Below are positions 10,017 through 22,283 of a stretch of 64,000 bases of DNA, piece by piece (within the stretch, counting starts at the first letter, position 1; each line of letters starts with the position of its first letter). The DNA lies in assembly GCA_030248295.1 (NCBI GenBank), contig JASANH010000719.1, positions 124,001-188,000 of the forward strand, written 5' to 3'. Made by a program: the position numbers and the translations under genes. The notes beneath the pieces were generated by a model. The model was not told where the DNA came from. It did no database searches and worked only from the letters and a program-made list of their open reading frames with translations. Source of the stretch: Mesodorylaimus sp. YZB2_4. Lineage: Eukaryota; Nematoda; Enoplea; Dorylaimida; Dorylaimidae.

Positions 10017-12688
10017 TTTGCAAAAATGGAAAATAGATACGATATATAACAGATCAGACTTAATGAAGGAATAACGCAGTACGAAATCAACGTTTTGTGA
10101 ACGACTAAAATCTGCCGTCACTTAATTTTCTTTTGAACCATCCCTGTGTTATAGATTGCTCTTTATGCTTCATCAACCGTGTGCAATCGTAACGAGAACA
10201 GAGTCTTGTGGGAGAGCGTTGCTCAGAGCCCAAGTTTGATGGAGACCAATTTAATTTATGACGAGTCAGCTCGTTGTCCTTGGCGACATACTCAAACAAA
10301 TCTCGTATTTCAAAACTTATTGAATGATGATACAGCCCTACGGTGATCCATTTTGTTCAGGTCCACGGTCTGATCAGTGCAAAGTCGCACAAATGCCTAA
10401 TTCCCAAACAGCAGTACCTGGAGCGACTAAAATGACAAATGGGCGATAACGGTCGTTGGATATAGACCAAACAGGTCACAATAGTGCAGGTCGGTGCAAA
10501 GAAACTATTCAAGGATCAATAAGCAATAATCCTCGAGAAGGCTCAAATGAAAAAGTAATTCATTACATGAAACGCACGAATGAGAAATCCGTCTGAACTC
10601 ACGCAGGAGATGCGCGCAAAGTGGGCAGAAAAAGCATAAACTTTTATCGATTATTTTAATTTTTTTGATGAGCTCTTGACTAAGCATGGCTAACCTGAAA
10701 ATTCCCGCACGCGAAATAGTGTTTCGCCATTTCGGTACATCGAAACAGACAGGATATTGGGGGTTGTTTTTTAAAATTCTGTCCAGGAGGGAATCTTGTT
10801 CGAGGGTGGTCACATTTGGAAATCTTAGTTACTTACTGCAATGAGCGCCACCAGCTTTTTTCCGATAAGCAACGTTTCATGGTTGACGTCAGGCCAGTTT
10901 GACGGCTGCGCATCTTTCAATGCTTTCTCTTTAAAACTCGCTAACCAGCGACATCAGCCAACAAGAGCAAAGTTTTTCGAGTTTTTTTATCAGAAATCTT
11001 TTTGGCACACAAGTTATTTTGTAAACGTCCAAATCCTCCGAATGCTCATAGCATAACTTGTAGGGCGCAAACTGGACAGAGTATCAGACACACACTGCCA
11101 CAAGATTTGTCTATCCTGCGATATGCTTTCAAAATGCGCAAAAAATGTTTGACGATCCCAAGCTCCGAAAAAAGATTTGACTGCTATTGTTTGTTTAAAT
11201 TTTTAAAATTTTTGGCGGCAAAAACAAAACGCGATGGTGCGTCTATAAGGCAAAGCTTTTCGTGCACGTCTCCTGCTTAGAAGTCATGCGCAAAAGTCGT
11301 AGTCTTGGTTATTATAGCAGCCCGAAGCCGTATCTACCTGAAATCGCGCTCGATTATCCCTACGAATATCAAAAACTTGTATCGTGCATAGCTACTGCAT
11401 CCATGTAAATCAATCATAAAATATCAGAACATGTGGGGGCGTAATCTTAGGTTTCAGGACCTGTATCCAATGCGGCTCGGGGTGTTTTCGGGCGTTTTCT
11501 CTTTATACACACATTGGGGATATTTCGTGAGTTCTTCTTTCTTGCGTTACCTGTTTTTAAAAACAATACAGGTAGTTTATGAAGCTGCTCCGTACAATAC
11601 ACCCTGATGATTATTTTTCACTCTTTTTTCAAACTTTCGTAATGAAGTCAGTCTAAAGTTGGCTCTTATCATTTCCCGTACCTCTTCACGACTTCTCTCG
11701 AAAACACCGCCGCGAAGAAGCTTTTTGAAAAGGGATTTCTACTCGTTGCTGGTGGGAGCAGACTCGAATAATGTAGACTTTGGCTTGAACTCAAGGCCTG
11801 CTCTTCCTCGCCGTCGGTGGCCATTCGTTCATTATTTGTGCGCATAACAGTGGCAGTGCCTAGCTCGCAACAAAACTAAACTCACCCACCTCGCATCTAC
11901 GTCAGTTGTACCCACTCAAAACGAGGCGACACATGTTCGAATTGTCAATGAAATGCGCTTCTACACTTCGTTTTCGTTTAAGATTGGCCTTTTCGAAAGC
12001 GACAACTTTTACCAACCTCTGAGACTGTTCTTGAGGAGCCTGAAAAACTTCACCTTGTGTGTTAAAGAGAGGCATTACAGACGGTGTATATCTTGTGTGA
12101 CAATAAATCAACTCGCACCGCCCACACCTCCGGGTACCAATCAGTGAGTACCCGGTTGTTCGTCAGTTCAAAAACTGCATGTTTTTGCCATACAACCGCC
12201 AAGAAAGATTTCATCGTGTTATTTTCGTCAAATTTGGTAGTGCCTCCGTGTTGGCCGACATTCGGGGCTTGAGGGCATTCTATCATCATCACGAGGCCTT
12301 GTCAAAACAATCACGCATTGTTTATTAATTTGTAGTCCAGCCGGTACAAAGCAGGGCGAACTTTATCGCTGTTTGCTGACCGAGTGCTCGTTTGATCGTG
12401 GCTGGTTCAGTTTAGTCTAGTTATGCCCGCAAGGTGGTCCTTTGCACTGAAAAATCAATTTTATTCAATGGCCTAGGAACACAAGTAGAGCGACTATTTC
12501 CTGGCGAGGGCGGAATTTGATAAAGGAGCTTATTACGCTTGGTCGCACATAATACGAGGATTGGCTAAAAACTGGGAGTTTAGCCTACAAAATAAATGTG
12601 TCTCATGACATTTTTTGAATACAAGATTGAACGAGAAAACTATTGTCCGCTGTCTTGGGAACTCCATTTACTTTTTAGATAATAAGCT

Positions 12689-12756
12689 GACAGCGGTGAG
12701 ACTCGAACTCACGAGCGAAACTCTATTTCGCTTAGACATCACTCAGCCACTGCGTC
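12689..12756 (-). pseudogene. tRNA-Ser-like pseudogene or SINE head
   Basis: The reverse complement begins GACGCAGTGGCTGAGTG, resembling a class II tRNA acceptor plus D arm, and ends with a perfect 5-bp T arm (GTGAG-TTCGAGT-CTCAC). The D stem GCT/AGC is present. The acceptor stem pairs at only about five of seven positions, the anticodon region cannot form a standard stem-loop, and no long variable arm remains. It is therefore a decayed tRNA or the tRNA-derived head of a SINE. Both pol III promoter boxes are still recognisable. Confidence 0.55.
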
Positions 12757-13150
12757 CTACCTTCTGTTAACAGTACTGTATTTGCGTTTTCTTCTAGTCT
12801 TCTATTAGCGAAGCAGAAGAAGAAAGTCCTAAGCTGTAAACCTGGCTCAGATTTTAACTTGAAAAACTCGTCTGGCACGCGTAGGAAAGAGCTTTTTCCT
12901 CGACAGGACACCCTAAGGAGCCGTTCTACTCTTCATCTTTTGCCCAGTCGAAGCCATTGGCGATGAATTTGTTTGCCATGCATTAGGCATATTTCTGTCT
13001 ACATTGTGTTATATACTAGTACCCAATATACAGTGGCTCAGGAACTTCCTTCCGCGACTAATAGCTAGCTAATACATATCAGCACCATGGTCCAAACGTT
13101 GTTTCCCGTCGTTTCCTTGCACCACTCGGCCACGACGCTAATGTTTCATG

Positions 13151-13234
13151 GACGCCGTGGCCGAGTGCGCTTTGGCGACAGACTGTTAATCCCATTGGCT
13201 TCTCCACGCCTGAGTTCGAGTCTCACCGCCGTCG
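13151..13234 (+). pseudogene. Class II (Ser-type) tRNA-like sequence with GTT anticodon
   Basis: An 84-nt sequence aligned end to end with eukaryotic tRNA-Ser(GCT): acceptor GACGCCG with one mismatch to the 3' strand, D arm GCC...GGC, anticodon loop CTGTTAA, a long variable arm and a T loop TTCGAGT. The anticodon reads GTT, an asparagine anticodon, in a serine-type body. The anticodon stem pairs at only two of five positions, so I favour a pseudogene. Nematodes are known to have odd variable-arm tRNAs (nev-tRNAs), so function cannot be excluded. Confidence 0.5.
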
Positions 13235-14778
13235 AATCTTCTATTGTTTCCTGAGGCACACTATGTCCATTTCAGTGCCTCATTTTTTTATAGGTTTAGT
13301 TCTTTTAGAATCACGTGAATGCAGTGCTCGTTTTATTGCCCGCAGAAATTCTTTCTGGCAAGGAATCCAGTCTTTGGGCAGTAAACTCGAATGTTTACAC
13401 CCTATGGAACGCAAAACATTTTTGTTCTTTTCTGGAATTTTCCTTGTCACGTAAAATGCCCACGCTCTAAAAATGGCGCCAATTTTTGGGGAGAGTTCAT
13501 AAGTTTGGACAGGAAAGAAGGTATCGTCTCGACATTCTGGACCCCGTTTATTGTGCTTACTGGTTCCCTCATCCTCGACCTTGTTTATCTTTGTCTCACC
13601 TGAAGGCTTCCTAATGGATCGACATCCTCAACACTCTGACAGCACGCGCTGTCGTCTCTACGGCGTCACGTGGCGCGTTCCGAATGTTGAGAGGACGACG
13701 TTGTGTGGGTTTATCTGTATAGGATTGCCTTAATCCTCGGATGTATCCCCTTGTCACGACTTGCGACACGCCCATTCAGGGAGGATCCGCCCCTGCTGTT
13801 TTTCCCATTTCAACAAGGATGTTCCCAAGAGTGCCGGCACTGCGTCCTCGCGAGCCCTACGTCATCGCTTTGCTGTCGTAAGTCATGTGCTGCTAATAAT
13901 TCACTGTTTCGTGGAAAAAATTATAAAACATCGGCGCTAATGGCGTTTCGCTTTCTCCTAAACCGAAGAAGTTCCAAGCGCCGGTGCAGCCGAGTTCTAC
14001 GAACCAATTGCTCAAACTGAGAGCCTCGCTGTCCTCATAAGCTCGTTGCGTGACCTCAGGGGTTCACATCGCGTACACTGCCAGCGGACGTTTAGAACTG
14101 ATATTCGAGCTGGGAGAGAATTCGTTGGTTGATCAGGAAAAATTGCGCTCTTGATTACCCGCTTTTTAGGCCTGACTAATTGTTGAAGAGCTGACCAGTT
14201 TTAAGAGCTTATCTTTAAAATTTTCTGAGGCTTTGAAATTTTCGCTCTCTGGAAATTCTAAGATTATTGTGGAAATGGAAAGACCTCATTTGGCGCTTGC
14301 GTATGAAACATTTTTTCAAACGATTCTATGGTGTAGTCTGATTCATTCTCAATTTGGACATATCCCAACCAGCGCGGTTTTTTCCCCCAACCTTCCCGCT
14401 AAATTGGTCGGTCCGATCAGGGAACACACCTAGTCGCCGACGCCTTTCCCGTCGCATCGATGCTGGTTTCTCGTCGCTCATTTGGGCAGTGTCATCCTTG
14501 ATTATCGCTTCCGCCCGTCTCCAGTTTGGCCTGCTCACCAGAACTGGTCTTGCATCACCCATTCATAGTCACGCGTATGCCCTGATGCTCGACTCTGTCT
14601 CGTTTCTTGTCCCGTGCCTAGCCTCTATTGTACCTTCTGTAGCTCAACCCTTGGACTGCGCTGTTTATAATCAGGCCAAGTGATTTCTAGGTAAAAATCG
14701 AATTCGATTAGAAATTTGACTGCTTATTTCGAATGCGAATATAGAACTACAAAATACGGGATTTATCAACTTTGGAAA

Positions 14779-17700
14779 ATGCAAAGCGGCTTGTCGCAAC
14801 TTTGTCGTCGTCTCATGCGGCGTAAGGTGGTCAGAAATGACGAACTGACGAAGACGGACTTGGCCCGATGCTTGACCCTAGTGGACCTTATCGCGTTGGG
14901 TATCGGTAGTACATTGGGTGCTGGTGCTTACGTAATATCTGGACAGGTCGCTAAACAACACGCGGGGCCAGCTGTCGTCGTATCATTCTTCATTGCTGCT
15001 GTGGCTTCAGTATTGGCGGGTAAGTTGAAAGCTTTTATACACCGTGCTGGGTTCTCTTGAGCCTTGTGTTATTGCTGTGAACTACTTGGTGCTGGCGGAA
15101 ATGACAGGAGCTTGTACCTGAGTGTCAGTGTTGCTAGAACCAGCGAAGCCATTTGGCCACCATGGCGGTAGATGGGCGTCTACCTTTTGTACAGGGTGTG
15201 CATTCATCGTCACATGTCTGATCAGCTGCAAGTGAACACACCTGCGTTTGTGGTGATGTTGTCAAACATACTGTAAACATAAATGCCAAACAACTTCCGC
15301 ATGCACCTGTGATGGAAGCAATAAACAATCTGGTGATTGACTGAGCAGCGCACACAGGGAGAATACACATGATATGAACACTCCAATTGAAAATAAAACA
15401 TACCCAGGGACTTTTATCATATTTTATTTTTTCACAAGCTGCGCCTATAACATGTTTCACTTGCACCATAGGCATGCTGGCATGTTCCTGACCTGAATTC
15501 GTGATTGATTGCGTGATGCTCAATTCATAAACTACTCTCCACGTGGCTGACTTACTTGAAAGACCCATTGTGTGTACAGCTGAATCTAGTTGCTGCCATA
15601 ATAGGTACATGAAAAAAGGAAGGGAAAATTGCTGCTCTAGGCCTAGTAGGTCTACAAAGAATAGAAAAATGAAGAAACCATTGTTCGCCTCTCTGAACAG
15701 ACGCAGTGGTGGGGGGGGGGGGGGAAGCGTAATGGACGAGTAGACTGTGTTTATGGCGAAAGGGTTTATCTTGACCTAGAAAAAAGTAAACTAAATGACC
15801 AAGCAGATACACTGTTTAGTCAAGAAATGCAAAAGTTTCACGCTGTACACCAGATATACACTGATGCTTTTTGCAATTGTGTACGAATGAGTTGCCGAGT
15901 GCGAGCTTTTTGCGCACTTTGCGCCTTACTCCGAGTATCTTTTTCAGGGCTATGCTACGCCGAATTTGGTGCTCGCGTGCCAAAGGCTGGTTCAGCGTAT
16001 GTGTACACGTATGTCACAGTTGGTGAATTGATGGCATTCGTTATTGGATGGAACTTGATTTTAGAATATGTCATTGGTGAGGTTTTGCCGAACGATTATG
16101 CTTTGTTCAGCTGTCATAAAATTTCTCTTCGTTTTTAGGCGCAGCAAGTGTCGCTCGAACTGCCAGTGGCTACTTTGATGACTTGATCGGAGATCGTCTT
16201 GTGCCGTGGTTCAACGAAACCATGCCGCTAAATGTACCAACTTTGGCACCTCACGTCGACTTACTAGCTTTGGGAATAACGCTGTTATTGGCTGGTAGGT
16301 GCATAAACTCAAAGGTTTCAGACAGGCAGGAAATCAAAATTGATCAAGTTTAAGCCCTTTGTCCTAACGGATAAGATTTTTTCCGCTGGAAGCCCATCGT
16401 ACAAATCTTTCATGATCATCCCTTTTTGTTTTCAGTAATCCTATCCGCTGGCGTCAAGGAATCGGCCATGTTTACAAAAATTTTCACTGGCCTGAACATG
16501 CTTATATTGACTTTCGTAGTTGTGGCTGGTGCATTTCGAGATGATCCAAAAAATTGGCAATTGCCAAAAGAGGCAGTGCCAAATTTTACAATCAGCACAT
16601 GCGGAAATGATAAGGATGAAGAAATGATTGGTTGCGGCGAAGGTGGATTCGCACCCTATGGTTTTACAGGAATTATGAAAGGAGCAGCCACGTGCTTTTT
16701 TGCTTTCGTCGGCTTTGATGCCATTGCAACGACAGGTCTGGCACAAATAATCTTTTTTAATTTTCGACTTTAAAGAAAGCATCTTTTCAGGCGAAGAAGC
16801 AAAAAACCCTCAGCGTGCTATCCCATTAGCAACAATCGTTTCGCTGGGTGTGGTCTTCGTCATGTACTTTGCAATTAGCTTAACCATCACAATGATGGAA
16901 CCGTATTTCAATCTGAACATGCAAGCTCCGTTCGCCGCAATATTCGCCAATGCGGGGTGGATTATTCCAAAATATATTGTATCCGTGGGCGCCATTTGCG
17001 CCTTGACGACGAGGTAATACATGCGCATGCTGCTTTCACTCACCTGATATAAACAGTGCTGTAGACGTGAGTGGGCTTTACAATGTGCTGTATAGCTCTC
17101 AAAAAGGCACATCAGTAGGACAGTCACACGCAGTCTGGTTAAAAGTTAATTTCTGGTCGGTATTTGGTGATAATAATTAGCATCAACTGACTCCAGAACG
17201 CCTAGAGTCAAGCCAGATTGGACAGTCGGAGAATCCAACGTTTGCCAAGACTATAGCACAATGGGGACCCCAAAAATGAGCTGGAATAGATGTTACAAGA
17301 TCTGCTTAGCGGGTATACGGGCCAGAGGTGACAGCCTCTTCTTTTTTTAGCCTACTTGGCTCCATGTTACCAATGCCACGTGTTATTTTGGCTATGGCCA
17401 GGGATGGATTGATTTTTCGTTGTTTCGCCTATATTCATCCACGCTTGAAGACCCCAATAATTGCAACGTTGGTATCAGGAGCTTTGGCAGGTAAAAATCT
17501 TTTTTTAACCTTAATGACCAATCTATCGAGCGAATGCATTTTTAAGCACTTATGGCTGCAATTTTTGACGTCGACGCTTTGGTCGAAATGATGTCGATTG
17601 GGACACTGTTAGCTTATACACTAGTATCGGCTAGTGTTCTCCTGCTGCGGTACTAAAGCGCACAATCGGACTTGAAAAGGTGCGCCTGTTTTGAATAAGT

Positions 17701-19293
17701 TTCGATTTTCAGATATGAACCAACTAAGGAACCAGTTGAATTGATAATTCGCACTAACGCTGCTGAAAAACAACTGGAGTAAGTAATGGTGGACAGATGG
17801 TGGGGTGCAGGGTTTTTGGAAGAGCCTCTTACCTCAGTCACTTCAAGTCAAAACTTCGTTTCTTCTTCTTCGTCTGTACTTAGAAGAGAGTTTATAATTC
17901 TGGGAAATCGGAATTCGCCAATTAGTTATTGACCATTTTACAGGCCATAAACAACGCGAAATTTAAGTTTCCCGCTTCAAGTAGCTTAAGGCATTTTGCA
18001 TGGGCGTACAGTCCCCACTTAATTAAAAGCCTCTGAGCGGCTCCCACTATAGCTTTTTCATGCAGAAGCAACAATCCTAGGCCTTTTTTGAAAAGAAAAG
18101 AAAAGAAAGCAAATATAAATTTCTTCCAACACAATAGAGCACAGGCTTTTGTGAGGGACTTTTCGTCTATGTACGTAGGTCTGCTCTAGGCAGCTTGTAG
18201 CGGGAAATTCAAATTTCGAGATGTAGGGGGGCCTGTAAAACGATTTTTTACAGTTCTTTCTTTCAGCAATGAAAAAGAGCGTTTGACAGCTGGCCGAGGT
18301 ATAGCCAAACTGACCATACCAAACAGCACACTGAAACGTTACCGTATATCGAGTACATTCTTTACACCATCGCACGAACCGACAGCTACGACAGCTCAAT
18401 TAGTTAAATATTTGACAATTACTTTAAGTAAGTCTTTTTCGCTTCTTAGTGTATCTAAGATGTGATCTTTTTTAATGAAATTTTTCAGTCCTTGGACTAA
18501 CGGGTATTTGCGCTCTGCTCAAATTTGCAGCGAGAAATTTGTTTTACAACCACGACTGGTGGGCATTAATGCTTTTTATTGTGTTTGGTCTCGTCAGCAC
18601 TTCGTCTTTAATCAGTATTGCGTGTCAACCACAAAGCTCAACAAAGCTTAGCTTCAAGGTGAAATCAGATTGAACGAAACTAATCAGAAACCTGGACTGG
18701 CTCTATTATTTTAACAGGTTCCGTGGATCCCTATTTTCCCAGCTTGCAGCATATTTTTTAACATTTACTTAATGGTCAATCTGGACCCATTGACCTGGGG
18801 TCGATTTTTGATCTGGATGGGATGTGGTAAGTCAGTGATTTAAAATATTTTCCAGGTTTTTACATGCGCTGTTGTGGTTTAATCAAAGGGTTTGCGATTT
18901 ACTTCGCTTATGGAATTTGGAATAGCGCCGAAGACAGACGGAAGCGAAGCAGGCAATTGAGTGGTCTGTCACGATGCGTCGAGTTCGAATGCGGGGAGCA
19001 TCCAAGCAGAGACACGTTGATGCGTGGCATTTCAGATACTGGAACAAATAGTAGTGGTAAGTTTCTTCGGACGAGATGTTTAAGTTTTCGAAGTATAAAT
19101 GCCCTATATTCCGATGTTCGTAAGATTAGCAGAACCCAAAATTACATAACCAGTGTCTGGCCAATAATGCAGGGTATGGCATCAAAATGTAAAGTACTGG
19201 CAGAATTTATGCCGCACTCTGTAAAGCACGGAGTGTCCATGAATGTTAAAAGTGGTTCTGTTTCTTGCAGAAGACAAGGTGACAGAAGATTGA
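14779..19293 (+). CDS. Cationic amino acid transporter (SLC7/CAT-type)
   Basis: Thirteen exons: 14779-15019, 15948-16076, 16139-16294, 16436-16735, 16791-17013, 17351-17490, 17547-17649, 17713-17778, 18267-18427, 18489-18658, 18718-18826, 18856-19056, 19271-19293. They join to 2022 nt, 673 residues, with every junction closing in frame. The N-terminal third closely follows animal CAT proteins: the [14 protein letters not shown]1 block, GPAVVVSF, an [17 protein letters not shown] block and the GWNLILEY segment. Later come [13 protein letters not shown] and [20 protein letters not shown]. About 14 membrane segments are expected, as in human CAT1 (629 aa). It should import arginine, lysine or ornithine at the plasma membrane. 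Intron 1 (928 nt) and intron 8 (488 nt) are large, the rest mainly 50-60 nt, with introns 5 and 12 longer. Start choice: the M at 14779 gives the family-length N-terminus; an in-frame ATG at 14716 adds 21 residues. The last coding exon gives only EDKVTED-stop, the least certain part. Confidence 0.9.
15020..15947 (+). other. Intron 1 of the CAT gene
   Basis: A 928-nt intron, much longer than most others in the gene, starting GTAAGT and ending TTTTCAG. It includes a run of G near 15708-15724. I see no gene in it on either strand; the long antisense frame at 15134-15610 has no recognisable motif. Confidence 0.7.
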
Positions 19294-19876
19294 GAATGCC
19301 AATTTTCCGAACAGTATTACAGAGTATGATTGATTGTGTGGCGCTTGCGCATACTGCGTCCTGTAACGGCTTCTATTGTTTAGTGGCTCTGCATGAGTAA
19401 AGTGTATTTTGTTGTAGCTATTGCATCACTTCGTATTACTTTACATACAGTATTGTGTGCTTATGGTAAATCGTAGTTGTTCCATAGTGACAGACTGTAC
19501 CAAAGCATGTTTCCATCTCTCCTGCAGGCAGATAAAGAGTAAGCTGGACAAAATAGGATGACCCATGTGATATGCCAGCATGGAAGTCTTCTGGCATCCC
19601 TTGCAGTGGCTCCTCCCTTGAGTCATAAAATAGGGTCAAAAGTGTAACCCTCGTGCCTGGCCTGCAGATGTAAGTGAATGACACATGGGAGCAATTTACA
19701 GCTAATGAGTGACTCGTCCCACTTCAACTAGGCGGCTAAAAATTTTTAAGCCTTCATCAGTACAGGGTGCGGCATAAATTCTGTCCTAGCATGGTTATGG
19801 CAGCGCTAACAATAAGTGAGAGTGGTCAAAAAATGCATGCCTTCTATCGTAACCCATCTATGAGCTATGTGCAAAG

Positions 19877-20072
19877 TTGTATTAGCAAAAAATTCATGAA
19901 ATGAAACTAGGAAAGGTAGTACATGCGGTTTAATGCGCCTTCGAAGCAGGCCAGTCCAGGCTGACAAAAGGTGATCAAGAAAGATCCTGCCTGGCTACTG
20001 GCTGGTCACATGTACTCGCGGGTTCTTAGGGTTGACAAGTAAACCATGACCTAGCCTCATTTATGTCACCAG
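19877..20072 (-). repeat. Dispersed repeat, copy 2
   Basis: Reverse complement of the segment at 1378-1570; see that entry for shared blocks. Orientation is opposite. No terminal inverted repeats or coding capacity were seen. Confidence 0.7.
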
Positions 20073-20497
20073 CTTGGGGAAGGTGGCTCCTAGAAGATGC
20101 TCACATCTGCACTTCTTGCATAGTGGATATTCAGGGACTATGTTATGCAAAATGCTATTACTCAGGACAGCGCTTTCAGTTTCATCATCTCCTGCTTTAG
20201 GCACGAATTTTGAGGAATCGGCATCTTCGCTGGACTTTCTTGCAACTATTGGGCGCATCGAGTTTCCGAACGCAGGGATGTACAGTATTGCATGCCTGTC
20301 ACTTTCCAGCCGATGCATGGAGTTTATGCTGATGAATATTAGTAGCTCCTCTTTAAAAGTAAAGAAGGATTTGCTAAATCATAGCAAGAATGAGTTTTAA
20401 TAGCCTTTAATGCAGATGTTCTTTACATCTTTAAAATATATTTGGCGGCCATCCAAAGCTGAATAGATAGGTCAGGGATCTAGGATATAACACACGC

Positions 20498-20812
20498 TCC
20501 CATCCGATCCGATTCGATCCAATCCGACACACCCCCATCCGATCCGGTCGTGAGGGCGTTGCTTTCAGACGCATGTGACCATCGTCAGTGTATCAGCTTA
20601 TAAAGTATTCAGGGATCCAAGATGAGCTGTGCGGCAAAGCTTTCCGAAGGCTTTGCTTGGGCCATGGCACCATAATAATAAGTACTTTTGTTCATCATGG
20701 GGAGCGGCCTTTCGAAAAAAGTTGATGCGTTATTTATTGTTAAAAAATCACAAGTTTTTCACATGATCCGATCCGATCCGACAAGCCCCCATCCGATCCG
20801 GTCGTGACTCGC
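20498..20812. repeat. CCGATCCGATC repeat blocks
   Basis: Two blocks built from CGATCCGATCC-type units, at about 20498-20545 and 20763-20812, each followed by the same CCCCCATCCGATCCGGTCGTGA sequence in shortened or full form. They may be termini of one element in direct orientation, with about 220 bp between. Confidence 0.55.
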
Positions 20813-21675
20813 AAGCAGGAAGGGCCAGTTTCACAATATCTGTCCTAAAGATGCCTTATCCGTAGATATAGGCGCGTCTGAGACAGGTCTTATCTTGTTT
20901 CACAATTTTCAAAAGGATGACTTCAGACATTTTAGTAGACCACAAAATTTAACGCGGGGAATAAGCCGGGCACCCATTGCTAGTCGAAGTTTGCTGAGCG
21001 ATTGTATCTGAATAATTTTACTATGTCACGAGGACACCTTGGCTAAGGTAGGCTGGTCCACATTATATGAGCTCCGTAAAAAAATGCCAAAGTGGGTTTA
21101 TTTTATAAGCTTTACCATGGGTTTTATTATTTGGGGAACCTCGTTTTATACACAAAATCTGACCATCATGTTAGTGGGCGACTCTGTGAACCACATGATT
21201 TGGATTTTCTAAGTCATAATTTCGAGTCCCACAAAGAGTTTTGTGTCTTCTGCGGGATTCTGTATTATCGGATCATGCTTGGCAGTAACTTGATCAGCGT
21301 ATGAGCTTGACCTTGATTAATTGTGTGTCCTCCTCCCCTGCAAAGTGCATGTATTCGGTTGGGGAAGAAGTAAAATGATGATGATGATGGCATTCTCTCG
21401 TCCCTTTTAGGCCTCAATGGTTAAAAGGGACGACAGAATTTTAGTTCAGCTGAAAAAGAACCATTTTTGCGGTTCGAGAGAGCTCAGGCAAAGTGCCAAA
21501 ATCACAAGACGCACAAAGATTGCACTTAAAAATTGCTCTAGAAAGGTCAGCTCCAAATTGCCCTACGCCTGACAGCCATGACAGCATGGCAGTGCTTCTA
21601 GGTTACAGTATAAAGGCACCAGACTTGGGACATGGGCGAGGTCGTCCTAAACCTAAGACAGCTTGGTGTCTGACG

Positions 21676-21790
21676 TGACATCTGACGTGACGCCTTCCAA
21701 GCTGCACAGATCTCAGGACCTAAAAATGGATTCTTCGTAGTGAAGCAAATCAACATTCCCACGAGCGAAAATGCAAGCTAGGCTCTGACA
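21676..21790 (+). repeat. Dispersed repeat shared with 27853-27935
   Basis: The run from CTGACGTGA through GTGAAGCAAATCAACA to the AAAATGCAAGCTAGG end appears inverted at about 27853-27935. It flanks gene A and the TE cluster on opposite sides. No coding capacity is seen. Confidence 0.6.
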
Positions 21791-22200
21791 AAAAAGGGTA
21801 CTATGATAAAAGGCCATGACGAAATCAAAAAAATCACAACCAAAAATATTCAATCATGCGATTGGTAACTTTCGAGCTGAAAGCCCCCTATGACAAGGGA
21901 ATCTATGACTACGATCCGACATTTCCTATGACTATGATAAGACGTAAACTTTTTTCTACTGATTCGTTCTTGCCAAATAATTTTGAATTGGTTTCTAATG
22001 AAATCCATTGCCTGACGTCATTCATGCTGAATGTAGCCAAACGAATGGAAAAGGATTTGAGAAAACCGAAGCGCTAATTGTGCTGTAATTTTCATACCTA
22101 CTGTACTGTAAGACCACGAATTTTCATAAAAATGGAACAAAGCATGGTTGTTTTGCGAAACTCATAGCACGGCTTTTATCACCAGTTTTGAACCCACAGA

Positions 22201-22229
22201 TATAAAACTGGAGCGAACTTTGCTATAAA
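22201..22229 (+). promoter_or_regulatory. Candidate TATA boxes of gene A
   Basis: TATAAA occurs at 22201-22206 and again at 22224-22229, 83 and 60 bp upstream of the gene A ATG. The downstream one fits a short 5' UTR like that inferred for genes C and D. Which is used is unknown. Confidence 0.45.
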
Positions 22230-22283
22230 TGCTTGTAAAAATTTGAATTTTCTCCACCACGTTCCAGCATCAAGCCCCAAAGG

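Larger units (their letters stand above)
10100..14778. other. Intergenic region with tRNA-like relics
   Basis: About 4.7 kb without a recognisable protein gene. It contains two tRNA-like sequences (12689-12756 minus, 13151-13234 plus). Just before the second is an inverted partial copy of its D-arm region (about 13131-13147). A short hairpin with CGGGTACC/GGTACTC-type arms lies near 12131-12155. No frame has convincing domains. The promoter of the amino acid transporter should lie at the right edge. Confidence 0.55.
19294..22283. other. Intergenic region with repeats
   Basis: About 3 kb with no supportable gene. It holds the inverted copy of a dispersed repeat (19877-20072), two blocks of CGATCCGATCC repeats (about 20498-20545 and 20763-20812), a segment at 20552-20592 that recurs inverted at about 28857-28897, and a repeat at 21676-21790 that recurs inverted at about 27853-27935. 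The promoter of gene A lies at the right end. Confidence 0.6.

Noticed and set aside
10010..10090. N-terminal extension of DEG/ENaC copy 2 to ATG 10090
   Set aside because: It would add a hydrophobic stretch to a cytosolic end and contains the TTTTCAG acceptor next to ATG 10009.
15134..15610. 158-residue antisense frame in CAT intron 1
   Set aside because: No family resemblance, and it lies within a confirmed intron; cysteine-rich by composition only.
20498..20812. CRISPR-like array
   Set aside because: Short CGATCC tandem units without regular spacers, in a eukaryotic genome.
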